Source of the DNA: Klebsiella variicola
Lineage (GTDB): Bacteria > Pseudomonadota > Gammaproteobacteria > Enterobacterales > Enterobacteriaceae
Assembly (NCBI RefSeq): GCF_000828055.2
Contig: NZ_CP010523.2
Location: 558,001 to 622,000, forward strand
DNA length: 64,000 nt
Direction: 5' to 3'
Part shown: in pieces, positions 50,900 through 62,380 of the stretch
How the letters are laid out: the number at the start of each line of letters is the position of its first letter
How positions within the stretch are numbered: the stretch's first letter is position 1
Notes under the pieces: model-generated
Told to the model about the DNA's origin: nothing
What the model saw: only the letters and a program-made list of their open reading frames with translations
The model's database searches: none
Made by a program: the position numbers and the translations under genes

Positions 50900-51294
50900 G
50901 GTTTATCGTCCTCCAGAAGGGCACGGTCGTTCTCCAGCTCTTTACGCGTCAGGCGCAGCAGCGTGGAGCGGCGCGCCTTACGTAGGGTAAGGATACCCAC
51001 GATCGCGGCGGCGAGGAGCAGAACGACGGTGGTGGCGATCATGACGTGCAGGCGGTACTGGGCGTCAACGGCCCAGATAACCAGCACCAGCAGACTCATG
51101 AGGCCAAACGCGGCAAACAGCAGCGTCAGTCCGGTCATGATCAGCAGCTGGAAGAGGTTGGCTTTCTCCTCCTCCAGCTCCACGACGACCAGGCGCAGCC
51201 GTGTTTCCACCATTTCGGCCAGCAGCGTGACGATACGCTGGCCAATGGAGAACACGCGCTGGCCTGGCCCCTGCGTGTGTTGAGTATTCGCCAT
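50896..51294 (-). CDS. yqjE: DUF1469/phage holin-like membrane protein YqjE
   Basis: The 132-residue product has an amphipathic N-terminal half with the GQRIVTLLAEMVETRLRLVVVELEEEK helix and two transmembrane helices (about 50-75 and 82-103). I take the ATG at 51294, 2 bp after yqjD. A longer frame upstream overlaps yqjD. It probably works with YqjD at the membrane, but its role is unknown. Confidence 0.92.
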   Translation of the reverse strand: MANTQHTQGPGQRVFSIGQRIVTLLAEMVETRLRLVVVELEEEKANLFQLLIMTGLTLLFAAFGLMSLLVLVIWAVDAQYRLHVMIATTVVLLLAAAIVGILTLRKARRSTLLRLTRKELENDRALLEDDKP

Positions 51295-51296
51295 AA

Positions 51297-51602
51297 TCAG
51301 CGACGCGACAGCAGGACACCCAGCACCAGCCCGACGGCGGCACCAATCCCGACTCCTGTCCACGGATTTTCGCGAACATAATCATCCGCCCGCGCGGCGG
51401 TCTCGCGCGTTTGACGCAAAATCGCATCGCTGGTTTCACCCAGGCGGGCACGACTCTCTTTTAGCGCGCTCTCTGCTTTACTACGCAGTTTACCAATCTC
51501 TTCTTTCGACTTGTCCGCTGAGGAATTCAGAACTTCCTCCAGGGTATCCGCCAGCGTTTTCAGTTCTGCACGAAGGTCGTCAGTCACATTCTCTTTAGCC
51601 AT
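51297..51602 (-). CDS. yqjD: Ribosome-associated membrane protein YqjD
   Basis: YqjD is a DUF883 (ElaB/YgaM/YqjD) C-tail-anchored protein. In E. coli it binds 70S and 100S ribosomes in stationary phase and tethers them to the inner membrane. The 101-residue product has a long N-terminal coiled-coil-like helix and a C-terminal Gly/Ala-rich membrane segment ([20 protein letters not shown]) ending in SRR. It lies between yqjC and yqjE. Confidence 0.95.
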   Translation of the reverse strand: MAKENVTDDLRAELKTLADTLEEVLNSSADKSKEEIGKLRSKAESALKESRARLGETSDAILRQTRETAARADDYVRENPWTGVGIGAAVGLVLGVLLSRR

Positions 51603-51647
51603 GTCGTTCTCCTGTAGCGTGGTCCGTGTTGCGAAAGTTAACTGTTA

Positions 51648-52016
51648 TTAGTAGTCCCGAGACTCCAGCGTTTTTAACTCCTGTTGCGCTTCATTGAGTT
51701 TATGCTGGCGTTTGTTGATTTTGTCCGCATCGCCTTTCTTCCGGGCTTCCTGCAGATCGCGCTGACGTTCAGCGATCTCTTCCCGCTGTTTGGCAATTTT
51801 TTGCTGATGATCGGCTTTGAGTTTACTGTCGCTGCAGTTTTCCCGTACCTGACGTAGCGCGGTATTTAGCCCATCAATGCGACTTTGATTATGATGCTTT
51901 TCGGCATAGCTGATCTCTCGTTGAATATCCTGCTCTTTTTCCTGGCAGGGAGAGGCTGCTATGGCGCTGGCGCTAAGTGAAGTCAGGGCCAGAAGCAGAG
52001 CGATGCGGTGTTTCAT
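51648..52016 (-). CDS. yqjC: Periplasmic DUF1090 protein YqjC
   Basis: The 122-residue product has a Sec signal peptide (cleavage likely after AIAA near 21), conserved SPCQEKEQDIQREISYAEKHHN, and a long charged helix ending ESRDY. I start at 52016 (MKHRIALLL), because the upstream part of the frame is unrelated. In E. coli it is induced by acid stress. The molecular role is unknown. Confidence 0.93.
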   Translation of the reverse strand: MKHRIALLLALTSLSASAIAASPCQEKEQDIQREISYAEKHHNQSRIDGLNTALRQVRENCSDSKLKADHQQKIAKQREEIAERQRDLQEARKKGDADKINKRQHKLNEAQQELKTLESRDY

Positions 52017-52165
52017 GGATAGTACCTTCCATTGTCTGAGGGTATACCCGGAGGATATACCCGTTCCCGATGGTGAACGGGAATGCGTTGATTCCCGCAG
52101 GTTTAAGCATAGTAACAAATGCAGGAAACCACCAGACTGCGTAAAAAACGCAGTACGGCGGTAGT

Positions 52166-52549
52166 TTACCCGAGCCGGTGAGGCGCGTCGCGCAGACGGG
52201 ATAACCAGGCGGTGGCCGAGTTATCGTCCTCCAGCAGGGCAATAATATAACCATGTGGCAGAGCGCGACCGAGAACCTCTTTCGCCGCCGCGCCCTGGGC
52301 GGTGGAGTCGAACTTAATCAGCAGGCCATCTTTTTGCGGCGTAATGCTCTTAAAGCGGATACCGTTGGCGTCGAGATGATGCCAGACGGAGAAGCCGTCC
52401 GGCATGCTGACGCCCTGGCCAACCGGACGGATCGCCAGCGTGGCCTCCTGCTGCTGCACTGCCAGCCAGAGCCAGAACAGCGCGCAGAGCACAAGAGAGC
52501 CACCCAGCAGCCAGCTCAGCTGGCGCAGGGAGGGGCGTTTAATGACCAT
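52166..52549 (-). CDS. mzrA: Modulator of EnvZ/OmpR, MzrA
   Basis: MzrA is a small inner-membrane protein that binds EnvZ and links CpxAR output to the EnvZ/OmpR system. The 127-residue product has one transmembrane segment near 14-34 and a periplasmic domain with the conserved MPDGFSVWHHLDANGI and LPHGYIIALLEDD. Two ATG codons in tandem (52552, 52549) are possible. The second gives the E. coli length. It is coupled to the yqjA stop codon. Confidence 0.93.
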   Translation of the reverse strand: MVIKRPSLRQLSWLLGGSLVLCALFWLWLAVQQQEATLAIRPVGQGVSMPDGFSVWHHLDANGIRFKSITPQKDGLLIKFDSTAQGAAAKEVLGRALPHGYIIALLEDDNSATAWLSRLRDAPHRLG

Positions 52550-52551
52550 CA

Positions 52552-53214
52552 TTAGCCCCGGCTTCTGTATTTTTTCTTCCACAGCACCACCAGCGAGCCG
52601 ATCAGTCCGAAGACCAGCAGCGCGACCGGAAGGAGCATCAGGCAGGACATCAGCTGATCTTCATACTTGAGGAATACCGGGGTTTTGCCCAGCAGATAGC
52701 CCAGCGAGGTCAGGATGAGCACCCACAGCAGGCCGCTCATCCAGTTAAAGAACTGAAAGCGAGCGTTATTGAGGCCTGAAAGGCCGGCAATCGTCGGCAA
52801 CAGCGTACGCACGAAGGCGATAAAGCGGCCGATCAGCAGCGCGGAGAGCCCATGCTTATGAAACAGGTGATGCGCGCGTTGATGATAGTGAGAGGGCAGA
52901 TGCGACAGCCAGTTTTGCACGATCCGCGTATTGCCCAGCCAGCGCCCCTGAATGTAGCTCAGCCAGCAGCCGAGGCTGGCGGCGGCGGTAAGCAGCAGCA
53001 AGGTTTCCGGAAAGCCCATCGCCCCTTTGGCGATCAGCACGCCCACGAGCACAAGCAGACTATCCCCCGGTAAAAACGCGGCAGGCAGTAACCCGTTCTC
53101 AAGGAACAAAATCATAAACAAGACAAAATACAGCATGCCAATCATGGAGGGATTCGCGAGCGTTTCGTAATCCTGAGCCCACAAGGCATTCAATAACTGG
53201 GTTAAAAGTTCCAT
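52552..53214 (-). CDS. yqjA: DedA-family membrane protein YqjA
   Basis: YqjA is a DedA/SNARE-associated family inner-membrane protein needed for alkaline pH and drug tolerance and thought to be a proton-dependent transporter or scramblase-like protein. The 220-residue product has the family [18 protein letters not shown] segment and [20 protein letters not shown], with the conserved acidic and arginine residues. It is co-transcribed with mzrA, and in E. coli the pair is CpxR-activated. Confidence 0.95.
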   Translation of the reverse strand: MELLTQLLNALWAQDYETLANPSMIGMLYFVLFMILFLENGLLPAAFLPGDSLLVLVGVLIAKGAMGFPETLLLLTAAASLGCWLSYIQGRWLGNTRIVQNWLSHLPSHYHQRAHHLFHKHGLSALLIGRFIAFVRTLLPTIAGLSGLNNARFQFFNWMSGLLWVLILTSLGYLLGKTPVFLKYEDQLMSCLMLLPVALLVFGLIGSLVVLWKKKYRSRG

Positions 53215-53555
53215 TCACGATTCCTGGTACATCGGTTAACGGCACGTCTGAGCGCGTGGCATGTTGGGCGACAAGATTTTTATGAGATTTTGGTCGCTGC
53301 TTAGGCGCTCTGAACGCTTCCCTGTATAAGACTGAAGTAAGTAAACACTTACCCCCAGAACGGCAAAATGCATCTAATTGTAACAAATCAGCTGACTTTA
53401 CGTCAGAGAAATTGCAAGGTGTTGCTCGTTGATTTTGCTGATTGCGGCGGTGGGAGGCGAGAGGATTTACACAGGCTGACACTATATATGTTTTACTTAC
53501 TCCAGCCGGCCTGGGGGGCAGGCGCGCAGGGGCCGCGCGCCGTCAGGATAAGCGC
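53215..53555 (-). promoter_or_regulatory. yqjA upstream region with an inverted repeat
   Basis: The 341-bp gap between yqjA and exuR has no supported gene. GTAAGTAAACACTTAC at 53337-53352 is a 16-bp inverted repeat (GTAAGT/ACTTAC) about 120 bp upstream of yqjA. Its GTAA elements recall CpxR boxes (GTAAA-N5-GTAAA), but the spacing and orientation do not fit exactly. Confidence 0.4.
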
Positions 53556-54332
53556 TTATTTCGCGCTGTTGGCCGCCGTATCGAGATGAACTACCGGATT
53601 ATCGGCAAATAAGTAGCGATCGGCATTAAATTCAAAGTCATCGCTGGTTTCGTTAAACAGCATTTGCTTGGTATTTTCCAGATGCTGCCACATCGCCAGC
53701 TTGGCGGCGTTGGGATCTTTACGCAGCAGGGCTTTCAGGATCTGATCGTGATCGTCGCACCAGTTATCGACCGTGCGCAGGTCGATATGCTCATGCAGCT
53801 TTTTCCAGTACGGGTTATGCACGCGCTGGGTCCACATTTTTTCCACGATCGCCGCCAGCGCACTGTTCTGCGTGGCCAGCGCCACCTGGACGTGGAACTG
53901 GAGATCCCACTCGGAGTCGCGGAAACACTTCTCGTTGCGCGCTTTCTCCTGAATCTCCATCAGCTTCATGATGTCCTGTTTGGTCACCTGAGTCGCCGCG
54001 AATTCAGCAATATTGCTTTCAATTAGCTGCCGCGCCTGCAGGAGTTCAAAAGGGCCATAGTTGGCGAATTCAAGGCTTTCATCGGCCACCTGCTGGTACT
54101 TGGGATGGTTGGAGATGACATGAATACCCGACCCTTTGCGGACTTCGACATACCCTTCCACTTCCAGCATGATAATGGCTTCACGAACCACGGTGCGGCT
54201 GACGTTTTTTTCATCGGCGATAAAGCGCTCGGCGGGCAGCTTATCCCCTACAAGGTAGACACCTTGTTCGATGCGCGTCTTCAGCTCAGCGGCAAGCTGC
54301 TGATACAGACGGCGTGGTTCAATGATTTCCAT
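53556..54332 (-). CDS. exuR: Hexuronate regulon repressor ExuR
   Basis: ExuR is a GntR/FadR-type repressor of the galacturonate/glucuronate genes, released by hexuronates. The 258-residue product has the winged HTH (about 10-75, [28 protein letters not shown]) and a C-terminal FCD ligand domain with the metal-binding His residues in the [10 protein letters not shown] region. It is downstream of exuT behind a terminator, as in E. coli. Confidence 0.96.
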   Translation of the reverse strand: MEIIEPRRLYQQLAAELKTRIEQGVYLVGDKLPAERFIADEKNVSRTVVREAIIMLEVEGYVEVRKGSGIHVISNHPKYQQVADESLEFANYGPFELLQARQLIESNIAEFAATQVTKQDIMKLMEIQEKARNEKCFRDSEWDLQFHVQVALATQNSALAAIVEKMWTQRVHNPYWKKLHEHIDLRTVDNWCDDHDQILKALLRKDPNAAKLAMWQHLENTKQMLFNETSDDFEFNADRYLFADNPVVHLDTAANSAK

Positions 54333-54410
54333 ATTCGCTCCCGCAAGATGGCGACAATATTCGATTTGTTATACCACTTTTACACGCTTTCCACCACTGG
54401 CAGGCATGAA

Positions 54411-54434
54411 AAAGCCGCCTGAGAAGGCGGCTCG
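54411..54434 (-). terminator. exuT terminator
   Basis: On the minus strand AGCCGCCT-tctc-AGGCGGCT is followed by TTTT, 26 bp after the exuT stop. It separates exuT from exuR. Confidence 0.9.
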
Positions 54435-54459
54435 ATAAGCGGTCATATCAGCACATGAT

Positions 54460-55761
54460 CTAACTCTGCGTGGCGGGTTTGCGGCTGCTAAGCGGCGTCG
54501 AGTCATCGTCAGCCGGTTTGTTTTTCAGCACCGTCCAGATAACCAACGCGCCCAGCAGGTCAAAGACGGCCAGTACCGCAAACAGCGGGCTGAAGCCGAT
54601 GGTGTCTGCCAGCGCGCCGACAACCAGGGCGAACATGGTGCTCGCCAGCCAGGCGGCCATCCCGGTCAGACCGTTGGCGGTAGCGACTTCGTTACGGCCA
54701 AAGACGTCGGAAGAGAGGGTGATCAGCGCCCCGGACAGCGCCTGGTGAGCGAACCCGCCGATGCACAGCAGGGCAATCGCCACGTACGGGCTGGTGAACA
54801 GGCCGATCATCCCCGGGCCAATCATCAGCAGGGCGCCCATGGTGACCACCATTTTACGCGACACGATCAGGTTGACGCCAAACCAGCGCTGGAACAGCGG
54901 CGGCAGGTAACCGCCCACGATGCAGCCGAGGTCGGCGAACAGCATCGGCATCCAGGCGAACATCGCGATCTCTTTCAGGTTAAAGCCGTAAACCTTAAAC
55001 ATGAACAGCGGGATCCAGGCGTTAAAGGTCCCCCAGGCCGGCTCGGCGAGGAAGCGCGGCAGGGCGATACCCCAGAACTGACGGTTGCGCAGGATCTGCC
55101 ACGGCGACATTTTCTTCGCGTTATTGGTCTGATGCTGAGACTCCTGACCGCCAATGATGTAGTCGCGTTCTTCGTCAGATAATTTTTTCTGGTCGCGCGG
55201 GTGTTTGTAGAAGATAAGCCAGGCGATGGCCCAGGCGAAGCTCAATACCCCGGAGATGATGAACGCCATCTGCCAGCTGTGCATGACAATCGCCCACACC
55301 ACCAACGGCGGCGCGATCATGGCGCCAATAGAGGAACCGACGTTGAAGTAGCCCACCGCGATAGAGCGCTCTTTTGCCGGGAACCATTCAGAACTGGCTT
55401 TCAGCCCGGCAGGGATCATCGCGGCTTCCGCTGCGCCGACTGCGCCGCGAGCCAGCGCCAGGCCGCCCCAGCTGCCTGCCAGCGCGGTTGAGCCGCAGAA
55501 TATCGCCCAGGCGATAGCAAAGAAGGCATAGCCGATTTTGGTCCCGAGAATATCAAGTACGTAACCCGCGACAGGCTGCATGACGGTGTAGGCAGCGGAA
55601 TAGGCTGCAATGATATAGGAGTACTGTTGAGTCGAGATGTGTAACTCTTCCATCAGCGTCGGCGCGGCCGCCGCCACGGTGTTACGGGTCAGGTAGCCCA
55701 GCACGGTGCCTAGCGTCACCAGCGCAATCATGTACCAACGTAACCCTTTAATTTTACGCAT
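54460..55761 (-). CDS. exuT: Hexuronate transporter ExuT
   Basis: ExuT is an MFS H+ symporter for galacturonate and glucuronate. The 433-residue product has twelve predicted membrane segments, the LGYLTRNTVAAAAPTLMEEL opening and the family motif RGAVGAAEAAMIPAGLKASSEWFPAKERS. It is divergent from uxaC. The region between holds an ExuR-type operator. A stable hairpin lies in its leader. Confidence 0.96.
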   Translation of the reverse strand: MRKIKGLRWYMIALVTLGTVLGYLTRNTVAAAAPTLMEELHISTQQYSYIIAAYSAAYTVMQPVAGYVLDILGTKIGYAFFAIAWAIFCGSTALAGSWGGLALARGAVGAAEAAMIPAGLKASSEWFPAKERSIAVGYFNVGSSIGAMIAPPLVVWAIVMHSWQMAFIISGVLSFAWAIAWLIFYKHPRDQKKLSDEERDYIIGGQESQHQTNNAKKMSPWQILRNRQFWGIALPRFLAEPAWGTFNAWIPLFMFKVYGFNLKEIAMFAWMPMLFADLGCIVGGYLPPLFQRWFGVNLIVSRKMVVTMGALLMIGPGMIGLFTSPYVAIALLCIGGFAHQALSGALITLSSDVFGRNEVATANGLTGMAAWLASTMFALVVGALADTIGFSPLFAVLAVFDLLGALVIWTVLKNKPADDDSTPLSSRKPATQS

Positions 55762-55843
55762 GTAAACCTCATCGTCTGTTATCTTTCCGCATCAGGTGCG
55801 GCCTTTCCTGACGGCAATACGCGGTCGGGAAAGCGAAACGGAG

Positions 55844-55878
55844 GGTTCAGGAGGGGGGATCCCCCTCTGGCCCGAACC
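55844..55878 (-). other. Hairpin in the exuT 5' leader
   Basis: GGTTC and GGGGGGATCCCCC elements with the matching CGAACC end form a 35-nt imperfect hairpin about 80-115 nt upstream of the exuT start. It is GC-rich and would lie in the mRNA if transcription starts near the ExuR site. A role in mRNA stability or attenuation is possible. Confidence 0.5.
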
Positions 55879-55985
55879 TTACCATCAGTTGTTATGTTGA
55901 AAGTCGGTGTCCATTCCGTATAAGCCGATGCCATAAACACCGGTAATGCATTCCGTCGGTTTATATGTTGCGACGGCAGAAAGAT

Positions 55986-56002
55986 AACTTGTCATACAAC
56001 TT
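55986..56002. promoter_or_regulatory. ExuR-type operator between exuT and uxaC
   Basis: AACTTGTCATACAACTT is nearly palindromic (AACTTGT/ACAACTT) and resembles the ExuR operator of E. coli hexuronate genes. The gap (55762-56243) also has a CRP-like TGTGATAACTTTGTCA at 56173-56188, about 55 bp upstream of uxaC. The remainder of this 482-bp region holds no gene. Confidence 0.7.
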
Positions 56003-56180
56003 TAAAAGTTGAGTGCTGTCACAAAAGTGGGAAAGTTAGTGTGGTCTTTAGCCCTTACCGGGAAAGCCAGAGATGGCGCGCCCTGCCGGGGTATTTTCCA
56101 ATGAGACGGTCGTTTTTTTATCGACGTTTATTGATCTAACTCACGAAAAACAGCTCGGTCTGTAGAAATTGGTGTGATAA

Positions 56181-57656
<1,476 letters not shown>

Positions 57657-57674
57657 GGCCAGAGGTCGGTTGAT

Positions 57675-59162
57675 ATGCAATACATTAAAATCCATTCGCA
57701 GGATAACGTCGCGGTCGCGCTGGCGGATATCGCTGCCGGTAGTGTGGTGACGATTGATAAGGATTCGGTCACCCTCGGCCAGGATATCGTTCGCGGCCAC
57801 AAGTTTGCACTGCGCGCTATCGCGAAAGGGGAAAACGTCGTTAAGTACGGGTTGCCGATTGGCCATGCGCTGGCGGATATCGCGCCGGGCGAGCATGTTC
57901 ATGCGCACAATACGCGCACCAATCTCAGCGACCTTGACGCGTATCGCTATCAACCGGACCGGGTTGCCCAACCGCCACAGCCTGCGGATCGCGAAGTGCA
58001 GATTTATCGTCGCGCCAACGGTGACGTCGGCGTGCGCAATGAGCTGTGGATCCTGCCGACCGTCGGCTGCGTCAACGCGATGGCCAGACAAATGCAGAAC
58101 CGTTTCCTGAAAGAGACGTATGGCGCTGAGGATATCGATGGGGTGCATCTCTTCAGCCACACCTATGGCTGCTCGCAGCTTGGGGATGACCACATCAACA
58201 CTCGCACCATGCTGCAAAATATGGTTCGTCACCCGAACGCCGGGGCGGTACTGGTGGTTGGCCTTGGCTGTGAAAACAACCAGGTGGATGCCTTTCGCGA
58301 AACGCTGGGCGAGTTTGACCCGCAGCGTGTGCACTTTATGGTTTGCCAGCACCAGGACGATGAAGTGGAAGCGGGGGTTGCGCATCTGCATCAGCTGTAT
58401 GAAGTGATGCGTCAGGATAAACGCCAGCCGGGTAAATTGAGCGAGCTGAAGTTTGGTCTCGAGTGCGGGGGATCGGACGGCCTGTCGGGCATTACCGCTA
58501 ACCCGATGCTGGGCCGCTTCTCAGACTATGTGATCGCCAACGGCGGCACCACCGTGCTGACCGAAGTGCCGGAGATGTTCGGTGCTGAACAGCTGCTGAT
58601 GAGTCACTGCCGTGACGAAGCGACCTTCGACAAGCTGGTGACCATGGTCAATGACTTTAAGCAGTACTTTATCGCACACGACCAGCCTATTTACGAAAAC
58701 CCTTCCCCGGGTAACAAAGCCGGGGGGATCACCACCCTGGAAGATAAGTCGCTGGGCTGTACTCAGAAAGCGGGTTCCAGCCAGGTGGTGGATGTCCTGC
58801 GCTACGGCGAGCGCCTGAAGGTTCATGGTCTGAATTTGCTGAGCGCGCCGGGCAACGACGCGGTCGCCACCAGCGCGCTGGCCGGCGCCGGCTGTCATAT
58901 GGTGTTGTTTAGCACCGGACGCGGCACGCCGTACGGCGGCTTTGTGCCGACGGTGAAGATCGCCACCAACAGCGAACTGGCGGCGAAGAAAAAGCACTGG
59001 ATCGACTTTGATGCCGGGCAGCTGATCCATGGCAAAGCGATGCCGCAGCTGCTGGAGGAGTTTGTGGATGCCATTGTGGCTTTCGCTAACGGTAAACCGA
59101 CCTGTAATGAACAGAATGACTTCCGCGAACTGGCCATCTTTAAAAGCGGTGTTACCCTGTAA
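57675..59162 (+). CDS. uxaA: Altronate dehydratase UxaA
   Basis: UxaA dehydrates D-altronate to 2-keto-3-deoxygluconate. The 495-residue product has the N-terminal SAF domain and the catalytic domain with GLECGGSDGLSGITANPMLGRFSD, NPSPGNKAGGITTLEDKSLG and [11 protein letters not shown]. It is the same family as garD in this window. Tagaturonate reductase (uxaB) is not present in the window, as expected from its separate locus in E. coli. Confidence 0.98.
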   Translation: MQYIKIHSQDNVAVALADIAAGSVVTIDKDSVTLGQDIVRGHKFALRAIAKGENVVKYGLPIGHALADIAPGEHVHAHNTRTNLSDLDAYRYQPDRVAQPPQPADREVQIYRRANGDVGVRNELWILPTVGCVNAMARQMQNRFLKETYGAEDIDGVHLFSHTYGCSQLGDDHINTRTMLQNMVRHPNAGAVLVVGLGCENNQVDAFRETLGEFDPQRVHFMVCQHQDDEVEAGVAHLHQLYEVMRQDKRQPGKLSELKFGLECGGSDGLSGITANPMLGRFSDYVIANGGTTVLTEVPEMFGAEQLLMSHCRDEATFDKLVTMVNDFKQYFIAHDQPIYENPSPGNKAGGITTLEDKSLGCTQKAGSSQVVDVLRYGERLKVHGLNLLSAPGNDAVATSALAGAGCHMVLFSTGRGTPYGGFVPTVKIATNSELAAKKKHWIDFDAGQLIHGKAMPQLLEEFVDAIVAFANGKPTCNEQNDFRELAIFKSGVTL

Positions 59163-59291
59163 AGGTGTATTCACATTGGCGCCCAGGGGCGTAGAACGTG
59201 TATCGGCCTGATAGCGTAACGCCATCGGGCTCGTAACAGCGGCGTTTCAGCCAGTGAAGCGCCGTTTGTTTTTTTCAGTCAGGGAGCTTTC

Positions 59292-59846
59292 ATGACCGCG
59301 TATTGGCTGGCCCAGGGGGTCGGCGTCATCGCCTTTCTTATCGGCATTACCACCTTTATCAACCGCGATGAACGCCGTTTCAGGCTACAGCTGGCGGTCT
59401 ATAGCGCTATTATCGGCGTTCATTTTTTCCTGATGGGCGCCGGGTCGGCCGGAATGAGCGCCGGGCTCAATGCGCTACGTACGGTCATTTCCTTACGCAC
59501 CCGTAGCCTGTGGGTGATGACCGTCTTTATCCTCCTGACGCTGATCCTCGGCCTGGGCAAACTGCAGCATGCCATGGAGCTGCTGCCGATCATTGGCACC
59601 GTCGCCAGCACCTGGGCGCTGTTTCGTTGCAAAGGGCTGACCGTCCGCTGCGTGATGTGGTGCTCCACCGCCTGCTGGGTCACGCATAATCTGTGGTTGG
59701 GTTCGATTGGTGGGACGCTGATTGAAGGCAGTTTTCTGATCGTCAACGGGCTGAATATCATTCGCTTCCGCCGGATGCAAAAGCGCGGTATCGATCCGTT
59801 TAAGGTTGAAAACGCAGTCCAGGAAGAGAGCCCCTCCGCCCGATAG
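59292..59846 (+). CDS. ygjV: YgjV-family inner-membrane protein
   Basis: The 184-residue product is hydrophobic with about five or six membrane segments and belongs to the Imp-YgjV family. It opens MTAYWLAQGVGVIAFLIGITTFINRDERRFRLQ. The function is unknown. The start follows AGGGAG. Its last bases form half of a hairpin shared with the convergent sstT. Confidence 0.92.
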   Translation: MTAYWLAQGVGVIAFLIGITTFINRDERRFRLQLAVYSAIIGVHFFLMGAGSAGMSAGLNALRTVISLRTRSLWVMTVFILLTLILGLGKLQHAMELLPIIGTVASTWALFRCKGLTVRCVMWCSTACWVTHNLWLGSIGGTLIEGSFLIVNGLNIIRFRRMQKRGIDPFKVENAVQEESPSAR

Positions 59847-59854
59847 CGGAGGGG
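59831..59854. terminator. Shared hairpin of convergent ygjV and sstT
   Basis: CCCCTCCGC (inside the end of ygjV) and GCGGAGGGG pair perfectly over 9 bp around a 6-nt loop. It is placed to act on both converging transcripts, though flanking T runs are weak. Confidence 0.75.
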
Positions 59855-59861
59855 AAAGGCA

Positions 59862-61109
59862 TTAGCTGCGCAGGGCGTTTTTCGCCAGCTGGTCATCTTC
59901 TGCTATGCAGGCCGCGGCGGTAAACAGGGCGTCGGTTGAGGAGTTGAGCGCCGTTTCGCAGGAATCCTGCAGCACGCCGATAATAAAGCCGACGGCAACC
60001 ACCTGCATCGCCACATCGTTCGGGATCCCAAACATATTACAGGCCAGCGGGATCAGCAGCAGCGAACCGCCCGCCACGCCGGAGGCGCCGCAGGCGCACA
60101 GCGAAGCGACCACGCTCAGCAGCAGCGCCGTCGGCAGATCCACCGGAATATTCAGCGTATGCACCGCCGCCAGCGTCAGCACGGTGATCGTGATCGCCGC
60201 GCCCGCCATATTGATGGTCGCCCCCAGTGGAATGGAGACCGAATAGGTATCGCGATCCAGATTCAGCTTTTCACACAGCGCCATATTCACCGGAATATTG
60301 GCGGCGGAGCTGCGGGTGAAGAACGCGTAGACGCCGCTTTCGCGCAGGCAGGTCAGCACCAGCGGATAGGGGTTACGGCGGATTTTCCAGAACACCAGCA
60401 GCGGGTTAATCACCAGCGCTACCAGCAGCATACAGCCGACCAGCACCAGCAGTAGCTGGGCGTAGCCCCACAGGGTCTCGAAACCGGTGGTCGCCAGGGT
60501 GGAAGAGACCAGACCGAAGATCCCCAGCGGTGCAAAACGGATCACCACTTTGACGATGAAGGTCACCGCATGGGAGACATCGTTGATCAGGTTTTTGGTG
60601 GTGTCGTTACCGTGACGCAGGGCGAAGCCCAGCCCCACCGCCCACACCAGAATGCCGATATAGTTGGCGTTCAGCAGGGCGTCGATCGGGTTAGATACCA
60701 TGCTCATCAGCAGGCCGCGCAGCACTTCGACAATCCCCGACGGCGGCGTGATGCTGTCGGCGGCGGTGGTTAAATGCAGAGTCGACGGAAAGACAAAACT
60801 AAACAACACCGCGGTCAGCGCCGCGCTGAAGGTGCCCAGCAGATAGAGAAACAGAATGGGGCGAATACTGGTTTTTTGTCCGTGCTGATGGTTAGCGATG
60901 GAGGCCATCACCAGCATCAATACCAGCACCGGCGCCACCGCCTTTAACGCGCCGACGAACAGGGTCCCCAGCAGGCCAACAGCGATAGCCGCTGGCTTAG
61001 AGACCAGCGCCAGCAGCACGCCAAGCACCAGACCGATTAAAATTTGTTTCACCAGGCTGCCTTGCGCCAGGCGTGAGATCCACCCCGATGGGGGAGTGCG
61101 TGTGGTCAT
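59862..61109 (-). CDS. sstT: Serine/threonine:Na+ symporter SstT
   Basis: SstT takes up serine and threonine with sodium. The 415-residue DAACS (SDF) family product has the serine-rich [14 protein letters not shown] motif, [16 protein letters not shown], and [24 protein letters not shown] near the C terminus, and eight membrane helices with re-entrant loops. It matches the E. coli protein over its length. Confidence 0.96.
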   Translation of the reverse strand: MTTRTPPSGWISRLAQGSLVKQILIGLVLGVLLALVSKPAAIAVGLLGTLFVGALKAVAPVLVLMLVMASIANHQHGQKTSIRPILFLYLLGTFSAALTAVLFSFVFPSTLHLTTAADSITPPSGIVEVLRGLLMSMVSNPIDALLNANYIGILVWAVGLGFALRHGNDTTKNLINDVSHAVTFIVKVVIRFAPLGIFGLVSSTLATTGFETLWGYAQLLLVLVGCMLLVALVINPLLVFWKIRRNPYPLVLTCLRESGVYAFFTRSSAANIPVNMALCEKLNLDRDTYSVSIPLGATINMAGAAITITVLTLAAVHTLNIPVDLPTALLLSVVASLCACGASGVAGGSLLLIPLACNMFGIPNDVAMQVVAVGFIIGVLQDSCETALNSSTDALFTAAACIAEDDQLAKNALRS

Positions 61110-61306
61110 AATTCATTCCTTCCAGTGATGTAGCAAGCCATCCCAGCCACGTATTATTTGTTACGTTTATGTCAGGATGTAAGTAGATGTTTGCATAGTC
61201 GAGTATACGGAAAGAATGGCGGGCTGGAAGCGTAAAATGCTGTGATTTTAATCTGGATCTTATTTTTTAACTATGTAGTAACATAACTGTGACATGAGCA
61301 GAGATT

Positions 61307-61328
61307 GCCGTCGGCGATGGCCGACGGC
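61307..61328 (-). terminator. Hairpin after alx
   Basis: GCCGTCGGC-gatg-GCCGACGGC is a perfect 9-bp stem 12 bp downstream of the alx stop on the minus strand. It is followed by AATCTCTGC rather than a T run, so termination strength is uncertain. The rest of the 61110-61340 gap holds the sstT upstream region and no gene. Confidence 0.6.
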
Positions 61329-61340
61329 GCGTTGTGCAGA

Positions 61341-62312
61341 TTACTCAGGCAGTTTGCGCTGCTTGTCGTGTTGCTTGTTGACCCAGGCGTTAATCAGCAG
61401 CGTGACGGCCAGGATGCCTCCTACTACGCCCAGCGAGATGGCGACCGGGATATGGTAGAAGTCGACGATCAGCATCTTCACGCCAATAAACACCAGGATC
61501 ACCGACAGACCGTATTTGAGCATCGAGAAGCGCTCGGCGACCCCCGCCAGCAGGAAGTACATCGCGCGCAGGCCGAGAATGGCGAACAGGTTTGAGGTCA
61601 GGACGATAAACGGATCGGTGGTGACCGCGAAGATCGCCGGGATACTGTCGACGGCGAAAATCACATCGCTCAGTTCCACCAGGATCAGCACCAGCAGCAG
61701 CGGCGTGGCGAACAGCACCCCGTTTTTACGGGTGAAGAAGCGCTCGCTCTCGATTTTATCCGTCATTCGCAGATGGCTGCGGATCCAGCGCACCAGTGGT
61801 TTATCGCCGATGCCGGAGTCATCTTCTTTCGCCAGCGCCATCTTCACGCCGGTAAACAGCAGGAAGGCGCCGAAGACGTACAGCAGCCAGTCAAACTGGG
61901 AAATCAGCCAGCTGCCGGCGAAGATCATGATGGTACGCAGAACAATCGCGCCCAGCACGCCATACACCAGTACCCGGCGCTGCAGAGCAGGCGGTACGGC
62001 GAAATAGCTGAACAGCATCAACCAGACGAAGACGTTATCGACCGCCAGCGCTTTCTCAATCAGATAACCGGTGAGGAAGGCTAAGGCCTGCGGGTCAGCG
62101 ACGGCCCGGCCCTGGGTTTGTACCAGATACCACCAGAAGGCGGCGTTGAACAGCAGAGAAAGCGTGACCCAAAGGATTGACCAGCCCGCGGCCTGCTTCA
62201 TGGTCATGCTATGCGAACCGCGTCGTCCCTGAAGCAGCAGGTCGATTGCCAACATGATCGCGACGACGACAGCGAATCCACCCCATAGCAACGGCGTGCC
62301 GACAGTATTCAT
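61341..62312 (-). CDS. alx: TerC-family membrane protein Alx
   Basis: Alx is an inner-membrane TerC-family protein. In E. coli it is induced by alkaline pH and manganese, and it is proposed to export Mn2+. The 323-residue product has about nine membrane segments, with [17 protein letters not shown] and [21 protein letters not shown], the paired acidic motifs of the family. I start at 62312 ([12 protein letters not shown]), matching the family. It is controlled by the leader described separately. Confidence 0.95.
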   Translation of the reverse strand: MNTVGTPLLWGGFAVVVAIMLAIDLLLQGRRGSHSMTMKQAAGWSILWVTLSLLFNAAFWWYLVQTQGRAVADPQALAFLTGYLIEKALAVDNVFVWLMLFSYFAVPPALQRRVLVYGVLGAIVLRTIMIFAGSWLISQFDWLLYVFGAFLLFTGVKMALAKEDDSGIGDKPLVRWIRSHLRMTDKIESERFFTRKNGVLFATPLLLVLILVELSDVIFAVDSIPAIFAVTTDPFIVLTSNLFAILGLRAMYFLLAGVAERFSMLKYGLSVILVFIGVKMLIVDFYHIPVAISLGVVGGILAVTLLINAWVNKQHDKQRKLPE

Positions 62313-62328
62313 TTGATATTCCTTACAT

Positions 62329-62364
62329 AAAAACAAAACGGCTGACGTCGGAAGACGGCAGCCG
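62329..62364 (-). terminator. Expression-platform terminator in the alx leader
   Basis: On the minus strand CGGCTGCCGTC-ttcc-GACGTCAGCCG is followed by TTTTGTTTTT, then the alx Shine-Dalgarno TAAGGAA. It fits the terminator half of the riboswitch control. Confidence 0.85.
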
Positions 62365-62380
62365 CTGCGCTTTTATGCAT

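Noticed and set aside
53337-53352. CpxR box upstream of yqjA
   Set aside because: The inverted repeat has GTAA elements but not the direct GTAAA-N5-GTAAA arrangement. It is listed only as an unassigned repeat.
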